Source: Stenogyne calaminthoides
Lineage: Eukaryota; Streptophyta; Magnoliopsida; Lamiales; Lamiaceae
DNA: 64,000 nt
Assembly: GCA_037126765.1 (NCBI GenBank)
Contig: JBBCBC010000007.1
Coordinates: 27,785,667-27,849,666, forward strand
Reading direction: 5' to 3'
Program-made: the position numbers and the translations under genes
Shown: positions 57,061 through 64,000 of the stretch, one piece after another
How positions within the stretch are numbered: position 1 is the first letter of the stretch
How the letters are laid out: each line of letters starts with the position of its first letter
Notes under the pieces: model-generated
The model's database searches: none
What the model was told of the DNA's origin: nothing
What the model saw: the letters and a program-made list of their open reading frames with translations, nothing else

Positions 57061-57960
57061 ATGTTTGGTTGCAAAAAGTTCTATTGACACCAGTTGGTTG
57101 TGGCATAAAAGGATGAATCACTTAAACTTCAAAACCCTAAATAAACTTGCAAAATTAACACTTGTGAGAGGGTTATCAAATGAAGTATTCAGTAAAGATC
57201 ATATATGTGATGCTTGCCAGAAAGGAAAACAAATCAGAGCATCATTCAAAAGCAAAGTAGAGGTTTCTACTGACAGAATACTTCAACTGTTACATATGGA
57301 TCTCTTTGGTCCAGTAACACCTGTAAGCACTAATGACAGGAAATTTACACTTGTGGTAGTTGATGACTACTCTAGATATACTTGGGTCATATTCTTACTC
57401 AGTAAGAAAGAGACTCAAAACAAAACTGCCTGAATTACTGAAAAGACTCAGTACTGAAAAGAATCCGAGTGTGGTCAAGATCAGATCAGACAAAGGAACT
57501 TAATTTATCAACCATATTATATCCGATTATTGTTCAGCAAATGGAATAGCTCATGAAACATCAGCTGCAAGGACCCCACAACAAAATGGTGTTGCGGAAA
57601 GAAGAAATAGGACTCTGAAAGAAGCTGCAAGAACAATGATTGCTGAAGCTGATATTCCTAAGAGATTTTGGGCTGAAGACATCAACACTGCATGCTACTC
57701 TCAGAACAGATCCATGCTGACAAAGACTCGAGGCAAAACACCATATGAGCTGTGGAATGAAAGGAAGCCTCTTGTTTCTTTCTTTCATGTGTTTGGTTGT
57801 AAGTGTTTCATACACAATAATGGTAAAGATCAGTTGAAGACTTTTGATAGCAAAGCTGATGAAGGGATATTATTAGGATATTCTAAAGTCAGTAAAGCCT
57901 TCAGAGTTTACAACTGTAGGACTCTTATTGTGGAAGAAACACCTCATGTTATTTTTGATG
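57061..57960 (+). pseudogene. int: element B1 GAG-pre-integrase and integrase
   Basis: Begins in the protease frame: SSWLWHKRMNHLNFKTL (GAG-pre-integrase), CDACQKGKQIRASF, then the core with MDLFGPVTPV and VVDDYSRYTWVI. A frame change at about 57415 and a stop near 57500 disrupt the middle (KIRSDKGT). The core resumes with PQQNGVAERRNRTLKEAARTM, NTACYSQNRSMLTK, YHVFGC-like FHVFGCKCFIHNN and GILLGYSKVSKAF. All three acidic residues of the catalytic triad are recognisable, but not in one open frame. Confidence 0.9.
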
Positions 57961-59198
57961 AATCTACTTGTGTTCAGAAGAAACAGGAACATGAATCAGG
58001 AGATCTGATCAAGAGAATCACCAGACTTAGCCTGAAGAAAAATGATAAAACATCCTCTGAGCCTGAAAAGAAGAAGTCAATAACTTTCTATGAATGGAGT
58101 GAATCAGACTCAGATAAAGAAGCTCAGGATGCAAATACTCAGGATGGTGAAACTCAGGATGATAATTCTCCACTGAAGGAAAGTCAACACACTGAAGCTG
58201 ACCAATCTGAACATACACCAATTCAGACTCAGGTATGTAATGCCGATGAAGATGTGGTCACAGCTGAGGCAATCTCCGAATCTATCAACCAAGGGGGAAC
58301 AAATATCACTGACAATGTTCTGAATGGAATTTCCCCTGAGGAAGATGATTCTCTCTCTCCTTTTCTGTTGTTCCTTGAGTTTGATGAATTGCCTGAACCT
58401 AACATTTCTGATGTTGAGGATACTACTGAAGGGGGAACATCAAGGAGAAGGTGGTTGGATAGTCATCCTACAAGTCAGATTGTGGGTGATTTATCAGAAG
58501 GTGTTAAAACAAGAAGGTTCTATGGAGAAAGTGCTTTGTTCTGTTGCTTCATATTTGAAAAAGAACCTACTGAGATTGAGGAAGCTCTTCAAGATTCATT
58601 CTGGATTACTGCTATGCAAGAAGAACTGAATCAGTTTACAAGAAATGAAGTTTGGGAGCTAGTGGACAGACCTAAGAGGCACAATGTGATTGGCACTAAG
58701 TTGGTGTTCAAGAACAAAAGAGATGAGAACATCAACATTGTAAGAAACAAGGCAAGGCTAGTTGCACAAGGTTATTCTCAAGAAGAAGGTTTGGATTATG
58801 ATGAAACCTTTGCACCTGTTGCAAGACTAGAAGCCATCAGATTGTTTATTGCATGTGCTGCTCATATGAAATTCACAGTTTATCAGATGGATGTGAAAAG
58901 TGCATTTCTGAATGGTGTGCTTAAGGAAGATGTTTATGTGGAACAACCTCCAGGATTTTGTCAGAATGACCAAGTTTACAGGCTCAGGAAAGCCTTGTAT
59001 GGTCTGAAGCAAGCACCCAGAGCATGGTATGATACTCTTTCTCAATTTCTTACTGACCATGGCTTTATCAAAGGAACTGTTGATAGAACCTTGTTTAGGA
59101 TAGAAGATGGGAAGGATATTTTACTAGTTCAAATTTATGTGGATGACATCATATTTGAATCTCCAATCATCAGATGTGTGAAAAGTTTTCTGCTCTGA
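57961..59198 (+). pseudogene. rt: element B1 linker and reverse transcriptase
   Basis: One open frame from the integrase to 59198. An acidic linker rich in Gln/Asp/Glu (58040-58430) is followed by RRWLDSHPTSQIVGD and the RT: AMQEELNQFTRNEVWELVDRP, LVAQGYSQEEGLDYDETFAPVARLEAIR, YQMDVKSAFLNGVL, YGLKQAPRAWYDTL and YVDD (59136-59147). A frame change just after YVDDIIF, near 59155-59175, ends the frame at 59198. Compared with element A, whose RT has lost its N-terminal half, this RT is complete in content. Confidence 0.9.
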
Positions 59199-60060
59199 TG
59201 AAAGGAATGTTTGAGATGTCTATGATGGGGGAGATGAATTTCTTTCTAGGACTTCAGGTGAAACAGACTAAGGAAGGAATATTCATCAATCAAGCAAAAT
59301 ACACCAGAGATCTGATTGCTAAGTATGGTGTACAGAATTGCAATGCAGTTAGAATTCCTATGAATACTAACTACAAGATGGATCCTGATCCTACTGATTA
59401 TAGAGGGATCATTGGATCATTGTTATATCTCACAGCAAGTAGGCCTGATATTACCTTTGTTGTAGGGATATGTGCAAGATACCAAACTAATCCTGAAGCT
59501 AGTCACATGGAGGCTGCTAAAAAGATTCTGAAATATCTTAAAGGCACTATGAATAGAGGATTATTGTATCCAGCTGATGATAACCTTGAATTAACTGGTT
59601 ATTCAGATGCCGATTATGGTGGTTCTAGAATTGGCAGGAAGTCCACAATAGGAACTTGTCAATTTCTTGGAAGTAAACTAATATCATGGTTTTCAAAGAA
59701 ATGGACCTCAGTAGCAACCAGTACTACTGAAGCTGAATACATGGCTGCAGGAAGCTGTTGTGCATAGATTCTTTGGCTCAGACAACAATTAAGAGATTAT
59801 AAAATTATAGCCAATGAAGTACTTTATTTTGTGACAATAATAGTGCAATTGATATTACACAAAATCCGGTATTGCACACTAGATGTAAGCATGTTGATAT
59901 CAGACATCACTTCATCAGAGATCATGTTGAGAAGAAGGATATCAAAATGGAGAACATTCATACGGATAAACAGAGAGTTGACATCTTGACTAAACCTTTG
60001 GCTGAATCAAGATTTCAGGAACTATCAGTTGAATTGGGTATGTTGGATCCAGGTGAATAA
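59174..60060 (+). pseudogene. rnh: element B1 RT thumb and RNase H
   Basis: 59174-59767: MMGEMNFFLGLQVKQ, SLLYLTASRPDITF, then RNase H with GYSDADYGG and STTEAEYMAAGSCCA, where a TAG at 59765-59767 stops it. A frame change follows at about 59830 (CDNNSAI-like part lost), and the end is in another frame, HTRCKHVDIRHHFIRDHVEK and ILTKPLAESRF, closing at 60058-60060. Required for removal of template RNA. Confidence 0.9.
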
Positions 60061-60644
60061 GAAATCTAAAAAATTGAAGGTTTTTAGATGCATGAAGTTT
60101 TTTTTGTTCGATTGAAAAACTCAGGATAAAAATAAAGGATCTGAACACTGAGTCTCGGGAAACTCAGTAAAAGTTCTCAGTATAACACAATTTCTTTATC
60201 AAGGTCAAAAAACTCAGTAAGACTGATAACTCAAATTAGTCTAAAGAAGATGACTCATGCACATTTATTGCCTAACTGATTCTCAGAAATCATTGGACAT
60301 AAATGATAAAACACCTGAAAGAATAAATGGGCAGGACGTTTGAAATTCTTGAGGAAAAGTCAACAGTCTGCAGAAACACTGTTCATTGTTCACCAATAAG
60401 GATAAAAATTGGCGGCTAGTACTTGCGAAATCGTCCTTTCAAATACCCATTTTTAGCCTGTTTTAATCTTGACCGTCGATTCCTTAATATACGCGAATTT
60501 CCATAAATCAAGTTATATACCCATTACAAAGGCTTCATTCAAACCTATCTTTCAAACCTTCGTCTTCACAAATACTCTGCAATTCCAATTTTCCTGTTAT
60601 ACTCAAAATCCCATCTTCTCAAAATCTCTCCAAAATTATTTAAA
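60061..60644 (+). other. element B1 pol-ORF2 spacer
   Basis: AT-rich, no gene seen. It corresponds in position to 8249-9167 of element A but without the direct repeat. A run of pyrimidine-rich sequence (60540-60640) precedes the ORF2 start. Confidence 0.55.
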
Positions 60645-62800
60645 ATGACTCTCACTGTTTACGATAAACTCGCTATCTCAAACAAACCCTGGTACGAGAA
60701 TGTCATTTCTCTGGAAAGCACATCTAATGTAGCTCATGAGGAGGAGGTGTTACACATGCTTCGATTGGCAAAGCTTACTTGTCTGGTGGCAAACCGACCA
60801 GATGCCGAATACAACAAAGAGGTAATAGAGTTTGTTGCTAATATTCAATTAGATGAAGAAAATTTCATAGACTCTAAGATTACTGTGTCACATCTGGTGC
60901 GGGGGAAAAATATGTGGATTTTGTTAGGGATTTATACATTATTCCAAACAATTTAAATGTCGTATATGAGTTGAATGCTAGAGGGGAGGACCCTACAATA
61001 TATATGATAGGGAGAGAACAGGAATATTTGGATAAAATCGTTGAGCATCCGGTAAAGTTTGAAGCAACATTGTGTACTGTTAGATATTGTGAGCAAATGC
61101 ATAATGAGCGGGTCTGGAAACTTTGAGCAGATCAACAAGCCAAAATTAAGATTGATGGCAGCTATTGAAGACTCTCCATCAAGGGACTTCAATTGGCTCC
61201 AATATTTGATAAATATGGTAAGCGATCAAGCCAAGCATATTCAAAAGGTAAATGGTACTGTGGTGATTAAGGGAAAAATCCTACATGCAACCAAGATTGT
61301 ATTTATCTTGGAAACGTGCAGGGAAGAGGAGGACATTTTTGCCGATTCAACTTCTTTTCCAAGATCGAGATCATGTTCAAACCAACTAAGAAGACATTAA
61401 GGGGGAAGAAAGAAAAATTTATTGTGTCTCAGGAGGAGACTGTAGAAGAAGAGGCTGAGGAGGATAATTCAGTAGTTGAGCAAATCAGGGAAATAAGACA
61501 AACCACTCAGAAATCCACTGAGAAAAGTGAAGAAGAAGCTAGGCAAGATAGGGGGAAAGCCCTGATGAAAATCAAGAGGGAGAAAGGAGAAAAGCTGAAG
61601 AAAAGGGCATTGGCTCCTCAGAAGCGAAAAAGACTTCATACTATTGCAGAGAAGGAGGCCAGTGATGCTGAAGAGATTCAAACTGAAGCTCAGCAAGGGA
61701 TGAAATCCCCACTTCAGGTTCTTGCTCAAGTGGTGAAAAATATTGAGGAATAAGAGATTGAGGAGAATGTATTCTCAGAGGTACTTGAAACCTCCCTGAG
61801 TTCTGAAAAAATTTCTCAGGAAATTTTTAAAGGACCTCAGATCATGACTGAAGAGGGACCAACTCAGACTTCAGAGCAATCAGAACCTCAGGATTTGCTG
61901 AACATGGATGCCCTTCTAAATGAGCTCTTCCTTGACCCTTCAGCTCTACTACACATTCAATAAGAGCCTGATGTTCCTGAAAGTCCTGAATTGAAGAAAG
62001 GCGAAGTAGAAGAAACTGAATGGCGAAGCAAGGGGGAACGGTTCATCTTTGACAGATACCCTGAGCTGAACGCATATCCTGACCTTCAGGATCTTTTCTT
62101 CAGGCTCAGAACAACGGTCTATATCCTGAACCAGACACTCCCACAGATGCTGAACATAGCCTCCTTTAGAGGAGAGGATTGGTGGAGTGTTGAGACTGCT
62201 GTTTTGACAGAGTTCTCTGGTTTCAGGAAGACCAAGCTCAGAATGAAAGTTGCTGATTTGGATGAGCTTGTGAAAAAGAAGGTAGCTGAGAAGAGGAATA
62301 CTGAGGCTGGTGAATCCAGTTCTCATAATCAGGAAGGAGAAGAAGATCAAGGAGGAGAAGGACAAAAGGAATCTGAGAAAGAGAATGAATCTTAGCAAGA
62401 AAAGGAAACTCAGAAAGAGATGGAAAAAAAAGAAGGCGATCTTTGAACCGACGATGTCGAGACAACCTCGGTTCGGGTTAGCATTCTTCAGTACCTTTTT
62501 GCAATCAAGTATACATTATACCGAAGTTAATGAAGTACCTAGCTTTAAATCTGATGTTTATGATATGCAGACTGAGGCTCATTTTGAGCATCCAACTCAG
62601 TTGGAACCAGTTGTACAACCTCCAGTGATGGACTTAACCCCAATCCTGGATGGGCTGAAGAAGATAGAGCATTTTGTGGAGAAAATAACTCAGATGGAGT
62701 TGGTTCTGGCTGATCAATCTCATAAAATAGAGAACCTAAGTTCATCATCTGATATGCTGCAAGTTCAAACTACTCTCTCAAATGTCAATTGTTTAAAATG
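60645..62800 (+). pseudogene. element B1 ORF2 (envelope-like; broken)
   Basis: Start ATG 60645 (MTLTVYDKLAISNKPWY). The first part (YNKEVIEFVAN, SHLVRGKNM, then VRDLYIIPNNLNVVYEL after a frame change near 60910) resembles the PF20167-type plant transposon-protein domain also seen in element A ORF2. Further frame changes occur near 61070-61120 and 61320. A Lys/Glu-rich helical section follows (61400-61750; stop at 61751), then an acidic region (stop at 61961), a Trp-containing part (62010-62260), and finally DLTPILDGLKKIEHF...MELVLADQSHKIE, the start of the coiled coil that is complete in B2. After about 62800 homology ends. Function unproven. Confidence 0.78.
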
Positions 62801-62823
62801 AAAGGTATTAGTTGATTAGTGTT

Positions 62824-64000
62824 TGTTGGGAGATGAATTTAATAAAGATATATGATTTTTATTAGATCCCAAAACCCCTGAGTATGACATGTTCAGGATA
62901 ATCTTGATAGTTGAGTCAGGATTCAGTTTTATAGTATTCAGGATGATATCTGCAAAATGTATAGTCAGCAGATATAGATCAGATTAGGATCTGAAGATTC
63001 TGAAGACTCATTATGTTTTTGAAGAAACTGAAGTTTTAGTATGAAAACGGAAGTTTAAGAAGACTTCGATGAAAATCGAGAATCAAGACTCAATGAGAAA
63101 CTGAAAATCAAGGCTCGATGAAGAAATCGAGAATCAAGACTCAAAGATGAAATCGAGAATCCAAGACTCGGGCAGAAAATCGAGATATCAAGACTCAAGT
63201 GGGAAATCGAGATATCAAGACTCAAAGCAGAAATCGAGATATCAAGACTCAAGATGAAATCGAGGAATCAAGACTCAAAGATGAAGATTCAAAGATATCA
63301 CCAAGATATCCGTGAAGACTCAAGACGCCAAGACTCGAAGACCCTCAAGACTCGTAAGACTCTAAAGACACGTAAGATGTAAGATCAAGAATCAAGATCA
63401 AGAATATCAAGGCACAAGAATTATCAAGACTCGGAATGTATCAATGCTCAAAGATAAACCTGAATGTTCCGAGGCACTGAGAATATATATCTGAAGGATG
63501 CAATACTGAGAAAATCGCGATTCCTTAGAAGAATAGATATTTGCCAAGACATTCAAATGCGCATAAAAGGAACTAAGTCGAGTGTTGTTAAGGTTATATC
63601 AACTCAGAGTTTGTAACCAAAAGAGTCATTGAAGGTGTCTACCTTTAACTCGAGACAAAAGTCAAAAAGAGGAAGACAAAGATTGTAAATCTCGACAATC
63701 GACGGTGGGATGTCGTTGAAAAAAGATGTCAGAAGTACAAAAGTTCCAGACTGCAAAAAGTGAAGACCGGCTACATGAAAGGCTATTGCCTAAAACTTGT
63801 TAGGGAGTTTCAAAACCCTAAATATAGTCGTTCCTCACACACCATAAGAGGAAACTCACGAAGCTATCTCCTCCAACGGATAGTTTTTCAAGAGTGACCT
63901 TGGTGTATGCCTATAAATACTTGTGACCCTCTACATTGTAAGGTTACGGGAAATTTGTAAGCAACTCAAGAGCTCAAACTTATTATCGCAAAGTTAAAGC
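62824..64000 (+). repeat. family-B LTR at window end (B1 3' LTR or new copy B3)
   Basis: Starts TGTTGGGAGATGAATTTAAT and follows the family-B LTR to the TATA region (CTATAAATA near 63912) and beyond; cut by the window end. It is preceded not by the GGGGAAAAT polypurine tract but by AT-rich sequence. It contains a 27-bp minisatellite (63070-63290) unlike that of the 5' LTR. Confidence 0.8.
63070..63290. repeat. 27-bp minisatellite in the terminal LTR
   Basis: AATCGAG recurs at 63074, 63125, 63151, 63178, 63205, 63232 and 63258: steps of 26-27 bp after a first step of 51. Each unit also has ATCAAGACTC. Confidence 0.85.

Larger units (their letters stand above)
52366..62823 (+). mobile_element. 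element B1: SIRE-like Ty1/copia element with ORF2
   Basis: 5' LTR 52366-54076, primer binding site, gag, protease, integrase, RT, RNase H, spacer, ORF2. The best-preserved gag-pol of the window, broken by only a handful of stops and frame changes. Inserted in the integrase of element E; the 5' flank TAACC (52361-52365) should reappear at its 3' end outside the window. Whether the LTR at 62824 belongs to it is uncertain. Confidence 0.88.

Noticed and set aside
63070..63290. CRISPR-like regular repeats
   Set aside because: Units are contiguous with no unique spacers, within a plant LTR; a minisatellite.

Overview
This window is repeat-dense plant nuclear DNA. Almost everything that can be recognised is a decayed LTR retrotransposon, and I see no intact host gene, rRNA or tRNA gene. 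A flowering plant is indicated by plant-type Ty1/copia elements with an extra 3' (envelope-like) ORF, a Tekay/Del-type Ty3/gypsy chromovirus, a Stowaway-like MITE, a tRNA-derived SINE and AT-rich spacers. I cannot name the species. Letters A-H are my own labels for element families or copies; lineage names rest on motifs and are tentative.

Left part (1-24.4 kb). At 1-1171 the minus strand carries possible exons of a CACTA (En/Spm)-like accessory gene, followed by a GC-rich non-repetitive-looking segment (to 2097). An Angela/BARE-like Ty1/copia element H lies on the minus strand: its 3' LTR is 2098-2977 plus 14430-15165 and its degraded pol/gag is 15166-19230. The H LTR is split by element A (2978-14424, plus strand), a SIRE-like copia element with two 762-bp LTRs, target duplication ATCTC, broken gag-pol and a second 3' ORF. 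That second ORF is split by a reverse-oriented solo LTR of family B (10483-12271, target duplication ATGTT). At 19.7-23.6 kb lies the 3' end of another family-B copy (B2: ORF2 C-terminus, polypurine tract, 3' LTR), followed by a partial LTR of family G.

Middle (24.4-36.2 kb). A spacer contains a 266-bp Stowaway-like MITE and a candidate inverted-repeat DNA element (25669-29550). Inside the latter sits a reverse solo LTR of family C, and inside that a reverse solo LTR of family D (target duplication ATTAT). A 150-bp SINE is at 30016-30165. A SIRE-like element D starts at 30687 (LTR, PBS, gag, protease). Its integrase/RT portion is then present in inverted orientation (35225-36191) and its 3' end is missing.

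Right part (36.2-64 kb) is a nested stack. Copia element E (minus strand) is represented by 36192-36808 and 50607-52365. Between these halves lies a 5'-truncated gypsy chromovirus F (36809-37073 plus 45744-50606). F is itself interrupted in its RNase H region by a complete but dead copia element C (37074-45743, target duplication TTAGG). E's integrase is also interrupted by SIRE-like element B1 (52366 onward), the best-preserved gag-pol here. A family-B LTR beginning at 62824 runs off the window; it is either B1's 3' LTR after a deletion or a further nested copy.

How the parts work together: each element has the usual LTR-promoter, tRNA-primed reverse transcription, polypurine tract and integrase parts, but every gag-pol seen carries stops, frameshifts or deletions, so none looks autonomous as it stands. 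The most informative features are the precise nesting with target duplications (which gives relative insertion order), the 3' ORF2 of the SIRE-like families, and the family-specific minisatellites within LTRs.
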